The position numbers and the translations under genes are program-made. Positions 7,765 to 16,424 of a DNA stretch of 62,012 bases are shown piece by piece (position 1 is the first letter of the stretch; every line of letters begins with the position of its first letter). Below the pieces are notes generated by a model. The model searched no databases, had not been told where the DNA came from, and was given only the letters and a program-made list of their open reading frames with translations. The stretch spans positions 1-62,012 of the forward strand of contig NZ_JAJCYB010000119.1 in NCBI RefSeq assembly GCF_029263155.1, in the 5' to 3' direction. This DNA comes from Pseudonocardia sp. GTDB taxonomy: Bacteria; Actinomycetota; Actinomycetes; Mycobacteriales; Pseudonocardiaceae.

Positions 7765-8256
7765 CCGACGACGCACGCACTCCCGCGGAGGAGCCGACGA
7801 TGACCGAGCCGGTCACCGCCACCGTCGCCCACCGGGTCGTGGTGACCCGGACCCCTGCCCACCACCCCGGACGCGCTCTACGCGGTGTGGACCGAGCCCG
7901 AGCTGATGCGCCGCTGGTACGCCACCGTCGTCGACGCCGACGTGCGGGTCGGCGGCCGGTTCGCGATCGAGATGCACGAGGACGACGGCACCGTCAACGG
8001 CTTCACCGGCGAGTACCTGGCGCTGGTGCCCGGCCAGCGGGTGTCGTTCACCTTCACCCACCACTCCCAGATGCCGGAGAGGCGGATCAGCGACGAGGTC
8101 GTCACCGTCACGTTCCGGGAGTCCGGTCCGGGCCGGACCGAGGTCACGCTGGTCGACACCTGGACCGGGCCGGCCGCCGAACCGTCCGAGTACGACCTGC
8201 TGCGTGAGGGCTGGGACCTGTGGCTCGACCTGCTGGAGAAGTCCGGCCTCGGGTGA
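7761..8256 (+). pseudogene. SRPBCC/AHSA1-type protein, frameshifted
   Basis: The ATG at 7761 opens a frame ending in VAHRVVVTRT. The remainder of the domain continues in the next frame from about 7855: LPTTPDALYAVWTEPELM, RRWYATVVDADVRVGGRF and the C-terminal helix LLREGWDLWLDLLEKSGLG. Deleting one C from the four-C run at about 7853-7856 joins the two exactly. As read, translation cannot give the full fold. Both this gene and its ArsR partner carry single-C insertions, so either genuine decay or homopolymer sequencing error is possible. Confidence 0.7.
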
Positions 8257-8594
8257 GCGGCGCGACGGCTACCGTCGGGTCGGCCTACGAGCCGCACGGC
8301 CGGGGCCGGTCCCGATGTGGTGCAGCGGGCGAGCCGGAATCGACCGGGAAGCGACCACCCTCGATCTTCAGCTCGCTGTCGACGATTCGCGCCTCCACCT
8401 TGGCCGGCGCGGGCGGCGGCCGACCTCCACGTCGCTCGGACGCGCGAGCAGGTGGGTCGGCGAAGCCACGGTGCCCGCAGCCGCGGCGCCGGTGGAGACC
8501 CGTTCTTCCGGAGCTGCGCGAGCCCACGACGCCCGAACCCCGTTCGTCGCATGTCGCCGACCGTAGGCCGTCGAACTGGCGATTCTGTCAGGAG
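8257..8594. other. Intergenic region upstream of the HNH gene
   Basis: About 340 bases without a supportable gene. Short reading frames exist in both directions but show no domain signature. Only the LexA box at its end is interpretable. Confidence 0.4.
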
Positions 8595-8610
8595 TCGAAC
8601 GTATGATCGA
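8595..8610 (+). promoter_or_regulatory. LexA (SOS) box
   Basis: TCGAAC-GTAT-GATCGA differs by one base from the mycobacterial/actinobacterial SOS box consensus TCGAAC-N4-GTTCGA. It lies three bases before the ATG of the DUF222/HNH gene, a position where LexA would block expression. Confidence 0.65.
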
Positions 8611-8613
8611 TCC

Positions 8614-10491
8614 ATGCAGGCAGTGGCGACTCTTCCCGACGGCCTGGCGGATCTCCCGCCCGGTCCGGGGCTCGCCGCTGCCCTCGATGAACTGGACCTG
8701 TCCGTTGTGCCCAACGACCGGATGCCGGAGCTGCTGGGCGCGCAGTACCGGCAGCTGTGCCACGAGCAGGCCCGGATGGCGGCGGTGATCGCCGAGATCG
8801 GGCGCTGCGAGGGCTACCCCGGTCCCGGCACGGTGCGGCGTCTGGATGCACCCGACCGCTACGCCCCCGACGAGACCCGCGCCGCCCTGCGCTGGACCCG
8901 CGCCGCCGCCGACCGCGAACACGAGCTGGCCGAGACCGTCGTGCACGGCATGCCCGCCCTGCACGCCGCCTGGTCGGCCGGGCTGGTCGACCGGCCACGG
9001 GTGCTGGTGTTCGACCGCTACCTGATGGGCCTGGATCCCGCCCAGGTCTCGGCGATCTGCCGGGCGGCGCTGCCCCGCGCGGCGACGCTGACCACCGGCC
9101 AGTTGGCGGTGCTGCTGCGCCGCATGGTCCTCGCCGTGGACCCCGAGGCTGCGGCCCGCTGGTATCGGAAGGGGGTGCGGGAACGCAACGTGGTCGCGGT
9201 GATGGGCCCCGACGGCACCGTCACCATCAGCGGCAACGGCCTGCCCGCCGACGAGGCCGAGGCCGCGTGCCTGCGGGTGCAGGAACTGGCGGCGGCCGCG
9301 AAACGGGCCGGGCACCCGGGGCTGATCGGGCAGATCCGGTCCGACCTGTTCCTGGGCCTGCTCGACGGTCGCTTCCACGCGATGGACTCCGCCCGCGTGA
9401 TCGCCACTCTGATCGCGCAGTACCGGCCCGACCGGACCGGCCCCAGCGACGTGCCCGACGACAGCACCGAAACGGTGGCGACGGATGCGGCCCGGCCCGG
9501 TCCGGTGCAGCCCGGCACGGCGGGACCCGCTGCGGCATCGCTCGGCATCGCGCCGCCGAGCGCCGCACAGCCAGACGCCGCACAGCCCAGCGCCGCACAG
9601 CCCAGCGAGAGTCGGACCGAGGAGGGAGGTGGGGCCGGGGCGGGCGGGGCGCAGTGCGGGATCGAGATCCGGGTCGCGTTGTCCACCCTGCTGGGACACG
9701 ACGAACACCCCGGCGAGATCCCCGGGCTCGGGCTGCTCCCGGCACCGGACACCCGGGCCCGGGTGGCACTGCAGCGGCGGGCGCAGTGGCGGTTCGCGGT
9801 CACCGACCCCGACGGTCGGCTGCTGACCGAGGGCGTCACCCGCCACCGCCCCGCCGCGGTCGGGGGCCTCGCCGTCCGGCGCGACGGCCCGCCGGGCGGG
9901 ATCGTCGAGCTGCACCTCCCGGTCGCGCTGCTGCACGAGCTGGTGGCCCGGGGCCCGGCGTCCCCCACGCACTGGGCCGGGGTGGTCGCCGACATCGCCG
10001 CGCAGCACGCTCGCCGCCTCGACCACCTCGCCGATCTCGACGCCCGTCCCGGCGCCCGGTTCCCGGGCGCGGCGCTGCGCCGCCACACCGAGATACGCGA
10101 CCGCACCTGTTCCTTCCCCGGCTGCCGGCACCGCGCGCACATCTCCGACATCGACCACACGCGCGACCACGTCGACGGCGGCCCCACCACCACCGCGAAC
10201 ACCGGACCGGTGTGTGCGCACGACCACGACGTCAAGCACCGCGGCGGCTGGCGGCTCACCCAACCCGAACCGGGCCGGTTCGTCTGGCGCAGCCCGCTCG
10301 GCGGCGAGTACGCCACCCGCGGCGAGTTCCTGCTCCCACAGCTGCCCGACCCGCACCCCGTCGACCTCGGCCCCCACTTCGACCAGCCCACCCGCACGCT
10401 CGACGGGCCGATCCTGCGGCCGTGTCGACCCGTGGAGCGTCCCCGCCCACCCCCGGCGAAGCGGGTCCTCCCCGACGATCCGCCGTTCTGA
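8614..10491 (+). CDS. DUF222 domain HNH endonuclease (13E12-repeat family)
   Basis: A 625-residue protein. The N-terminal DUF222 region (about residues 20-250) includes the family segment RLDAPDRYAPDETRAALRWT and the ETVVHGMPALHAAWSAG helix. A C-terminal HNH nuclease domain follows, with CSFPGCRHRAHISDIDHTRD and the late Asn/His segment ANTGPVCAHDHDVKH (about residues 505-545); the Cys-x4-Cys, central DIDH and final His residues fit a metal-dependent nuclease. The interdomain linker is Ala/Pro/Gln-rich and contains a 15-bp tandem repeat. ATG 8614 is preferred over an upstream frame extension because the SOS box lies directly in front of it. Members are multicopy in mycobacteria and often LexA-regulated; the cellular role is not established. 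Confidence 0.85.
   Translation: MQAVATLPDGLADLPPGPGLAAALDELDLSVVPNDRMPELLGAQYRQLCHEQARMAAVIAEIGRCEGYPGPGTVRRLDAPDRYAPDETRAALRWTRAAADREHELAETVVHGMPALHAAWSAGLVDRPRVLVFDRYLMGLDPAQVSAICRAALPRAATLTTGQLAVLLRRMVLAVDPEAAARWYRKGVRERNVVAVMGPDGTVTISGNGLPADEAEAACLRVQELAAAAKRAGHPGLIGQIRSDLFLGLLDGRFHAMDSARVIATLIAQYRPDRTGPSDVPDDSTETVATDAARPGPVQPGTAGPAAASLGIAPPSAAQPDAAQPSAAQPSESRTEEGGGAGAGGAQCGIEIRVALSTLLGHDEHPGEIPGLGLLPAPDTRARVALQRRAQWRFAVTDPDGRLLTEGVTRHRPAAVGGLAVRRDGPPGGIVELHLPVALLHELVARGPASPTHWAGVVADIAAQHARRLDHLADLDARPGARFPGAALRRHTEIRDRTCSFPGCRHRAHISDIDHTRDHVDGGPTTTANTGPVCAHDHDVKHRGGWRLTQPEPGRFVWRSPLGGEYATRGEFLLPQLPDPHPVDLGPHFDQPTRTLDGPILRPCRPVERPRPPPAKRVLPDDPPF
9561..9605 (+). repeat. 15-bp tandem repeat, three copies
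   Basis: The unit CGCCGCACAGCCCAG is repeated in frame three times (the first copy has CCAGA at its end). It encodes AAQP(S/D) repeats in the linker of the DUF222/HNH protein, so copy-number change would alter linker length without a frameshift. Confidence 0.8.
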
Positions 10492-10493
10492 GT

Positions 10494-10514
10494 CGACCAG
10501 ACGAGTGCTGGTCG
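10494..10514 (+). terminator. Terminator-like hairpin after the HNH gene
   Basis: CGACCAG (10494-10500) and CTGGTCG (10508-10514) flank a 7-nt loop three bases after the stop codon. No T-run. Confidence 0.4.
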
Positions 10515-10814
10515 TGCGGCCGGAGCCACCCGGGGCCACACACCGCGAACCGGTTCGACGCTCGGCGACGCCATCGGTCGGGTATCGGGGCAGTCGGCGG
10601 TCTCCGTGACCCCGGGGCAACACGCCGGGTGACCGGCGCACCCCACCGTCCCGAGACGCGACCCCGCTCGGCGAACAGGCCGTCGCCCAGAGAGCTCCGG
10701 TACGGGCCGCTTCGGACGCGACGCGGGTGAACTCGTCGCCGTTGAGGTTGCCCAGGATCGCCGAGTCCGGCAGCGGGGGCCGAGACGACCGGCCGGTGCG
10801 GGGCAGCTCGGATC
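10515..10814. other. Intergenic region, no gene recognised
   Basis: About 300 bases between the HNH gene and the esterase stop codon. Short frames in both directions carry no recognisable domain. It may hold decayed sequence but nothing can be named. Confidence 0.35.
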
Positions 10815-11693
10815 TCAGCCGAGCTCGCCCAGCACCGCCTGCGCCATGGCGCGCATGCCCAACGCGTTCGGGTGTACGGGGGCGGCGGGTGCCGTCGGCA
10901 CCAGTCCCTCGATCCACTTCGTACCCGGCAGCCGGCAGATGTCGTGCCCGATGAACGGGGTGTAGGTGTCGACGTACTCGACGCCGGCCGCCTCGGCCTC
11001 CTCGGCGAGCATCGCGTTGAGCGCCTTCTCGGTGTCGCGCAGGTAGGCGACGTCACCCGAGCTGAACGGCACCACCGGGAAGCAGCCACGTCCCTCGGGC
11101 AGGATCGCCGGGTAGCCGACGAGCAGGACGTCCGCCTCCGGGGCCCGGTCCTCGATCGCCCCGAGCGCGGCCGCGATCTTCGGGGCCGTCCCCTCGATGC
11201 GCGCCGCGAGCTCGTCCTCGCCGCCGGCGGTGAAGAACTCACGGCAGGCGGCGCCGAGCGGCTTCCTCGGGGAGCGGGCCGCGCACTCGGCGACGATCCC
11301 CGCGAAGCCGATGTCGTTGCCGCCGATGGACAGCGTCACGGCGTCGACGTCCTCGTCGAGCGCGTCGAGCTGGGGCGGGTTGGTGCCCGCGCCGGTCGCC
11401 TGGGGCGCGAAGAGGTCGTCGGTGGTGGCGCCGCTGCAACTGACGTCGTCGAAGCGGGTGGCACCCGCGTTGCCGGCGACCAGCGCGGGGTAGTTGCGGG
11501 TCGACCGCAGGCAGCCCGGCGGCAGGCCGGTCTGCAGCGGGATCAAGGGGCCGGCCGCGTAGGAGTCGCCGAGCGCGACGTAGCTGCCCAGCTGCGCCTC
11601 GGCCGGCGCGGCACCGGCCGGGGTGGCCAGCACCAGCCCCAGGGCCATGACGGTTGCCGGGACGAACAGGGACGCCATGCGGGCCGGGGTCAT
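10815..11693 (-). CDS. Secreted SGNH/GDSL-type esterase or lipase
   Basis: A 292-residue exported hydrolase. A signal peptide (FVPATVMALGLVLATPAGAA, cleavage expected near residue 30) precedes the SGNH core. Block I is VALGDSYAAG with the nucleophile Ser, block III is SIGGNDIGF with the oxyanion Gly/Asn, and block V is PVHPNALG with the catalytic His. Several Cys pairs (GCLRS, DVSCSG, GRGCFPV, HDICRLPG) suggest the disulfide-bonded architecture of Streptomyces-type extracellular lipases. ATG 11693 was chosen; an in-frame GTG at 11702 and ATG 11678 are alternatives. Divergent from the MetE-like gene. Confidence 0.88.
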   Translation of the reverse strand: MTPARMASLFVPATVMALGLVLATPAGAAPAEAQLGSYVALGDSYAAGPLIPLQTGLPPGCLRSTRNYPALVAGNAGATRFDDVSCSGATTDDLFAPQATGAGTNPPQLDALDEDVDAVTLSIGGNDIGFAGIVAECAARSPRKPLGAACREFFTAGGEDELAARIEGTAPKIAAALGAIEDRAPEADVLLVGYPAILPEGRGCFPVVPFSSGDVAYLRDTEKALNAMLAEEAEAAGVEYVDTYTPFIGHDICRLPGTKWIEGLVPTAPAAPVHPNALGMRAMAQAVLGELG

Positions 11694-11840
11694 GCGGGTC
11701 ACGCCCGTCAAACGATCACCCGGTGTCGGGGATACTGCGGCATCGGGCGCATCCGCACACCCGCCGGGCCGGGGACCCGTTCCCCTGCGCGGAACGTGGA
11801 CCTGTCGGCCCGGGCCGCACGCTCCTACCGTCCGGGAACC

Positions 11841-12998
11841 ATGCAGCGCAGCAGCGAGCGGATCCTCACCACCCACGTCGGCAGCCTCGCCCGGCCCCGT
11901 GACCTGCTGGAGGTCATGCGGGAGAAGGAGCACGGCCGCCCCTACGACCACGACGGCTACGTCAAGCGCGTCACGACCGCGGTCGCGGACGTGGTGTCGC
12001 AGCAGGTCGACGCCGGGATCGACGTCGTCACCGACGGGGAGATGGGCAAGGTCAGCTTCCTGACCTACGTCAAGGACCGGCTCTCCGGGTTCGACACCGC
12101 GTCCGGCGAGAAGCTGATGCCGCCGTCGTGGCAGGTCGAGATCGACGCGTTCCCCGAGTACTACGCCGGCTACCTGGGCAAGTACACCGAGCAGGTCTCC
12201 CCGATGACGACCATGGTGTGCACCGGCCCGGTCACCTACGTCGGCCAGGAGCAGCTCGCGACCGACATCGCCAACCTGCGTGCCGCGCTGGACGGCCGGG
12301 GCGTCACGGAGGCCTTCCTGCCCTCCACCAGCCCCAGCGGGTTCGGCCGCAACGAGCACTACGGCTCGTCCGGCGAGTACCTGGAGGCCGTGGCCGAGGC
12401 GCTGCGCGAGGAGTACCTGGCGATCGTCGACGCCGGGTTCCTGCTGCAGGTCGACGACCCGTGGCTGATCGAGTACCTCTCGGAGAACCCGGCGACCACA
12501 CCCGAGCAGCGCCGGGCCGACGCCGAGCAGCACGTGGAGATCCTCACCCACGCGCTGCGCGGCATCCCGCGCGAGAAGGTCCGCCTGCACACCTGCTACG
12601 GCCTCAACCACGGGCCGCGCGTGCACGACCTCGACCTGCGCGACATCGCCCCGCTCATGCTGAAGATCCCGGCCGGGGCGTACTCGTTCGAGGTGGCCAA
12701 CCCGCGCCACCAGCACGAGTGGAAGATCTGGCGCGACATCCCGCTGGAACCCGGCACGATCCTGATCCCCGGGCTGCTCGGGCACGCCACCAACTACGTC
12801 GAGCACCCGGAGCTGATCGCCGACCAGATCGAGCTCTACGCCGGGATCGTCGGGCGGGAGAACGTCATCGCCGGGGCCGACTGCGGGTTCTCCTCGCGGG
12901 CGAGCTTCGCCCCGGAGGTGCACCCCAGCGTCGTCTGGGAGAAGTTCCGGGCGCTGTCCGCGGGGGCCCGGATGGCGAGCGAGCGGCTCTGGAGCTGA
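11841..12998 (+). CDS. Cobalamin-independent methionine synthase II-like protein (MetE/epoxyalkane CoM transferase family)
   Basis: A 385-residue zinc enzyme of the MetE C-terminal (UROD/MetE) superfamily. It begins ILTTHVGSLARP, the conserved opening of these stand-alone domains. It carries the zinc-ligand His-x-Cys motif HTCYGLNHG and the distal Cys in NVIAGADCGFSS. VTDGEMGK and EVANPRHQHEW are typical active-site strands. The family transfers alkyl groups between thiols and other carriers; without the N-terminal MetE half the acceptor is uncertain. TACCGT at 11826-11831 could serve as a -10 element 9 bp before the ATG. Confidence 0.85.
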   Translation: MQRSSERILTTHVGSLARPRDLLEVMREKEHGRPYDHDGYVKRVTTAVADVVSQQVDAGIDVVTDGEMGKVSFLTYVKDRLSGFDTASGEKLMPPSWQVEIDAFPEYYAGYLGKYTEQVSPMTTMVCTGPVTYVGQEQLATDIANLRAALDGRGVTEAFLPSTSPSGFGRNEHYGSSGEYLEAVAEALREEYLAIVDAGFLLQVDDPWLIEYLSENPATTPEQRRADAEQHVEILTHALRGIPREKVRLHTCYGLNHGPRVHDLDLRDIAPLMLKIPAGAYSFEVANPRHQHEWKIWRDIPLEPGTILIPGLLGHATNYVEHPELIADQIELYAGIVGRENVIAGADCGFSSRASFAPEVHPSVVWEKFRALSAGARMASERLWS

Positions 12999-13048
12999 CC
13001 GGGGCCGCCGCCGACCGGTCCCCTCCCGCGGGTGTGAGGATGGCCGGT

Positions 13049-13504
13049 ATGAAGGAGCAACGCCGCGCCCGCGCCATCGCCATGAGCCCCGCCGAGGTGG
13101 ACACGTTCCTCGCCGAGGAGCGCACGGTCCGCGTGGCCACCAACGGCACGCACGGGCCGCACGCCACGCCGCTGTGGTACGTCTGGCACGGCGGGGCACT
13201 GTGGCTGACCTCGCTCTCACGTAGCCAGCGCTGGGCCGACCTGGCCGCCGACCCGCGGATCGCCGCCGTCGTCGACGCCGGGGAGGACTACGCCGAGCTG
13301 CGCGGTGTGGAGCTGCGGGGGACGGTCGAGGTGGTGGGCGAGGTGCCACGCACCGGGGAACCGGTGCCGGAGCTCGACGCCCCCGAGCAGGCCTTCGCCG
13401 ACCGCTACACGGGCGGCACCGTGCACCACGACGGCCGGCACGCGTGGCTGAAGCTGGTGCCGGAGAAGATCACGAGCTGGGACTTCCGCAAGCTCGGCAC
13501 CTGA
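13049..13504 (+). CDS. PPOX-class (split-barrel flavin/F420) oxidoreductase
   Basis: A 151-residue pyridoxamine-5'-phosphate-oxidase-like protein. Core strands RTVRVATNGTHGPHATPLWY and HGGALWLTSLSRSQRWADL form the split-beta barrel; AAVVDAGEDYAELRGVELRG completes it. Actinobacterial relatives bind F420, FMN or heme, and the cofactor here is not determinable. ATG 13049 has the SD sequence GAGGA eight bases upstream; ATG 13040 overlaps that SD and is less likely. Confidence 0.85.
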   Translation: MKEQRRARAIAMSPAEVDTFLAEERTVRVATNGTHGPHATPLWYVWHGGALWLTSLSRSQRWADLAADPRIAAVVDAGEDYAELRGVELRGTVEVVGEVPRTGEPVPELDAPEQAFADRYTGGTVHHDGRHAWLKLVPEKITSWDFRKLGT

Positions 13505-13536
13505 CCGCGCCGGACGGCCAGCCCGCGCCGGACCGG

Positions 13537-13943
13537 TCAGGCCGCGCCGGTGACGACGCCGTCGAGGAGCCGGCGCAGCCGGGTGCGGTCGCTGCCGGTG
13601 TGCGCCGCCCGCGACGCCGCGACGTTCTCCGCCGGGTCCATCGCCGCCCAGCGCAGGCGGCGGTAGCCGGCCGCGCGGCCGAGCCGGCCGAGGAAGGCGC
13701 GCTGGGTGCGGCCGTCGCGCTCCCGGAACGGGTGCAGCGCGCGTTGACCTCGGCGAGGAGCCAGGCCGGCGCGTCGACGACGGTGGCGCGGTCGAGGCCG
13801 CGGAGGTGGCCGTCCCGGGCGAGCTGGGCGAACAGGAGATCGCCCCGGCTGCGCAGGTCGTGCGGCGAAGATGTGCCGGTGGAACGCGGCCCGCGCAAGT
13901 GCGTCGCGGTCGGTCAGTCCGAGCCGGTCGCGGACATCAGGCG
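13537..13943 (-). pseudogene. Fic-family protein, degenerate
   Basis: Pieces of one Fic domain occur in different frames. RLGLTDRDALARAAFHRHIF comes first. DLRSRGDLLFAQLARDGH and LDRATVVDAPAWLLAEVNA then lie in another frame. LHPFRERDGRTQRAFLGRLG continues in the original frame to the stop at 13537. The segment normally linking HRHIF to the middle helices is deleted, and a frameshift occurs near 13740 just before the active-site loop. The catalytic motif HPFx(D/E)GN(G/K)R reads HPFRERDGR, with the Gly-Asn pair changed to Arg-Asp. The gene therefore cannot make an active AMP-transferase. Confidence 0.75.
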
Positions 13944-14029
13944 AAGGCCCGCACCGACGCCAGCGCATCGTCGACGGCCTCGCGACGCTGCACGGCCTCG
14001 CCCAGGCTCCGGTGGTGCTCCACCGACAT
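13937..14029 (-). CDS. Small ORF abutting the Fic remnant (possible antitoxin relic)
   Basis: A 30-codon frame, MSVEHHRSLGEAVQRREAVD then DALASVRAFA, ends in a TGATG overlap at the Fic remnant. Upstream in-frame codons (VFVGAHRRPEAVA) could extend it from a GTG. Fic toxins are often preceded by a small antitoxin, but no [S/T]xxxE[G/N] inhibitory motif is seen, so the antitoxin idea rests on position alone. Confidence 0.25.
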   Translation of the reverse strand: MSVEHHRSLGEAVQRREAVDDALASVRAFA

Positions 14030-14142
14030 GGCGACGGCCTCGGGCCTGCGGTGCGCGCCCACGAACACCGGCCCGGAACCCGGCTCCTGCCGGCCTGGCC
14101 GCCACCCTCAAGCGGGTGCATGCGTACGCACCCGGGTACGCG

Positions 14143-15171
14143 TCAGGGCGAGCCGGTGACCATCGGCCACAGGGCGTCCGGGCCGGCCGCCAGCACGGTG
14201 GTGCCCAGCTCGGCCTGCCAGTGGGCGTCGCTGCCGTCCTCGTCGCGCCAGGCCCAGAGTCGCGTGGTGAGCAGCCGCAGGTCGTGCTCGCGGGTGAAGC
14301 CGATCGCGCCGTGCACCTGGTGGGCGATGCGGGCCACCTCACCGGCCGCCTCGCCGGTGCGTGCCTTGGCCGCTGCGACCGCGAACGCCGTGGCCGGGGC
14401 CCCGAAACCCTCCCGCTCGGCGGTGGACGCGGCGGCCGACGCCGCGGCCCCGGCCGCCGCCACCTCCGCGGCCGCGAGCGCGAGCTGCTGCTGCACCGCC
14501 TGGAACCGCCCGATCGGGCGCCCGAACTGCACCCGCTCCCCCGCGTACCGCACGGTGCGCGCCAGTGCCCCGCGCGCGGCCCCGGCGAGCAGCTGCGAAC
14601 GGCCCAGTGCGGCGCGCAGCCGCAGCTCCGCGTGGCAGGAGGCGAGCGAGGACGACCAGGCGTCGATCGGGACCGTCGCGTCCACGGCCACGGTGTCGCG
14701 GGGCTCCTCGGCGAGGTTCGCCCCCTCGGTGACGGTCACCTGCGCGGGCCTGAGCAGCACGACCTCCGCCCGCGTGAGCAGCACGATCCCGGCCGCGTCG
14801 CGGGCCCACGGGACGCCCGTGACGGTGCCGCCGACCCCCAGCCGCACCTGTCCGGCGTCGCGGACCGACAGCTCCCCCGACACGACCGTCAACGGTCCCG
14901 CCGGGATCTCCATCCGGTGCACGTTCAGCAGCCACGCGGCCAGCTCGGTCTCCACCAGCGGCACCCGCGCGGCATGGGCGCCGGCGGCCTGCCACACCGC
15001 GGCGGCGTCGGTGAGCGTGCCGCCGCTGCCCCCGGCCGCCTCGGGCAGGGTCATCCGGGCGAGTCCGGTCTGCTCGAGCGTCGTCCACAGCCCGGCGTCG
15101 AGACCGGTGCCGGACGCGGCGGAGTCCGCGAAGATCGACTCCGCGAGATCCAGGAGATCCTGGTCACCCAT
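14143..15171 (-). CDS. Acyl-CoA dehydrogenase (small, divergent subunit type)
   Basis: A 342-residue acyl-CoA dehydrogenase-family protein. The C-terminal four-helix domain is clear (GERVQFGRPIGRFQAVQQQL, then VARIAHQVHGAIGFTREHDL). The middle beta domain is degenerate compared with its neighbour, as in the second subunit of actinobacterial heteromeric ACADs used for steroid and branched acyl-CoA oxidation. The residues normally forming the FAD Ser/Thr loop are not evident, so it probably works with the adjacent subunit. It is coupled by TGATG to the upstream ACAD gene. Substrate unknown. Confidence 0.85.
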   Translation of the reverse strand: MGDQDLLDLAESIFADSAASGTGLDAGLWTTLEQTGLARMTLPEAAGGSGGTLTDAAAVWQAAGAHAARVPLVETELAAWLLNVHRMEIPAGPLTVVSGELSVRDAGQVRLGVGGTVTGVPWARDAAGIVLLTRAEVVLLRPAQVTVTEGANLAEEPRDTVAVDATVPIDAWSSSLASCHAELRLRAALGRSQLLAGAARGALARTVRYAGERVQFGRPIGRFQAVQQQLALAAAEVAAAGAAASAAASTAEREGFGAPATAFAVAAAKARTGEAAGEVARIAHQVHGAIGFTREHDLRLLTTRLWAWRDEDGSDAHWQAELGTTVLAAGPDALWPMVTGSP

Positions 15172-16340
15172 CAGCGCAGCCCCATCCCGCGCGCGACGAT
15201 GCCGCGCAGCACCTCGTTGGTCCCGCCGCGCAGGGTGAACCCCGGGGCGTGCAGCACGGCGTCGGCGAGCAGCCGGGCGAACCCGGCCTCCGCGCCGGGA
15301 TCCGGCGGGATCGCCACCAGCGTGCGGGCGGCGTCGACGATCTCGTTCTCGAACCGCGTGCCCAGGTCCTTGACCACGGCCGCGGCCAGCTCGGGCGCCT
15401 CCCCGGACTCCAGCGACCCGGCCACGGCCAGCGACATCCGCCGCAGCGTCCACAGCCGCGACACGATCCGCCCCACCTCGCGCTCGACGCCCGGCTGCGC
15501 GCTCAGCTCGCCGAGCATCGACGTGAGCAGCGGGAACGTCGACAGGAAGCGCTCGGGGCCGCTGCGCTCGAACGCCAGCTCCCCGGTGACCTGGGCCCAG
15601 CCGCCGCCCAGCTCCCCGAGGACCTGGTCGTCGGGGACGAACACGGCGTCGAACACGACCTCGTTGAAGTGGTGCGCCCCGGTCAGCAGCGGGATGGGGC
15701 GGATCGTCACGCCGGGCGAGTCGAGTTCGACGATGAACTGGCTCAGCCCCGCGTGCCGGTTCTGCTCGTCCCGGGGCGCGGACCGGGCGAGCGCGAAGAA
15801 CGCGTGCGCGTGGTGCGCGCCCGAGGTCCACACCTTGGTGCCGGTCAGCTCCCACCCGCCGTCGACCTGCACGGCCTTCGTGCGCACCGCCGCCAGATCG
15901 GAGCCCGCGTCGGGCTCGCTCATCCCGATCCCGAAGTAGCACTCGCCCGCCGCGATCCGGGGCAGGTAGCGCTGCCGCTGCGCCTCGGTGCCGAACCGCA
16001 TCAGCGTCGGCCCGATCTGCCGGTCGGCCACCCAGTGCGCGGCCACCGGCGCCCCCGCGGCGAGCAGCTCCTCGGTGACGACGTAGCGGTCCAGCGCCGA
16101 GCCGCCGTGCCCGCCGTAGGCGACGGGGACGGTCATCCCGAGCCAGCCGCGACGGCCCAGCTCGCGGGTGAACCGCTCGTCCCAGCCCGAGAGCCACACG
16201 TCGGCGCGTGGGCGCCAGAGCCCGGCGGCGCGCTCCTGGTCGAGGAACGCGCGCACCTCGGCGCGCAGGGCCGCGGCCCGCGGCGGCAGTTCGGTCGGCG
16301 GCGGCACCAGCGCGGGCAGCCGGCTCAGGGTGGAGGTCAC
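15171..16340 (-). CDS. Acyl-CoA dehydrogenase
   Basis: A 389-residue flavoenzyme with the full family layout. It has an N-terminal helical domain (LRAEVRAFLDQERAAG), the FAD-binding signature CYFGIGMSEPDAGSDLA, the beta-domain strand GWELTGTKVWTSGAHHAHAF and a C-terminal domain ending in TLRGGTNEVLRGIVARGMGL. It likely pairs with the downstream subunit as an alpha2beta2 dehydrogenase. GTG 16340 is preferred, with AGGA seven bases upstream; ATG 16358 is the alternative. Divergent from the aldehyde dehydrogenase across a strong palindrome. Confidence 0.88.
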   Translation of the reverse strand: MTSTLSRLPALVPPPTELPPRAAALRAEVRAFLDQERAAGLWRPRADVWLSGWDERFTRELGRRGWLGMTVPVAYGGHGGSALDRYVVTEELLAAGAPVAAHWVADRQIGPTLMRFGTEAQRQRYLPRIAAGECYFGIGMSEPDAGSDLAAVRTKAVQVDGGWELTGTKVWTSGAHHAHAFFALARSAPRDEQNRHAGLSQFIVELDSPGVTIRPIPLLTGAHHFNEVVFDAVFVPDDQVLGELGGGWAQVTGELAFERSGPERFLSTFPLLTSMLGELSAQPGVEREVGRIVSRLWTLRRMSLAVAGSLESGEAPELAAAVVKDLGTRFENEIVDAARTLVAIPPDPGAEAGFARLLADAVLHAPGFTLRGGTNEVLRGIVARGMGLR

Positions 16341-16396
16341 CGCCCCATCCTGCGCCATGCGGGCACGGCGGGCAGCCCGCACACACCTGCCGGCGG

Positions 16397-16424
16397 CGGC
16401 ACACAGGTCCGGCCCTGTGTGCCG
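16397..16424. promoter_or_regulatory. Palindromic operator between ACAD and aldehyde dehydrogenase genes
   Basis: CGGCACACAGG (16397-16407) and CCTGTGTGCCG (16414-16424) form a perfect 11-bp inverted repeat around TCCGGC. A third half-site CCTGTGTGC lies at 16434-16442 and a degenerate one (GCACACACC) near 16379. The arrangement suits a dimeric repressor of TetR or similar type, though no regulator gene is adjacent. Confidence 0.55.

Noticed and set aside
10500..10814. Minus-strand frame with LGNLNGDEFTRVASEAARTG as a gene remnant
   Set aside because: No family could be recognised and composition matches surrounding non-coding sequence.
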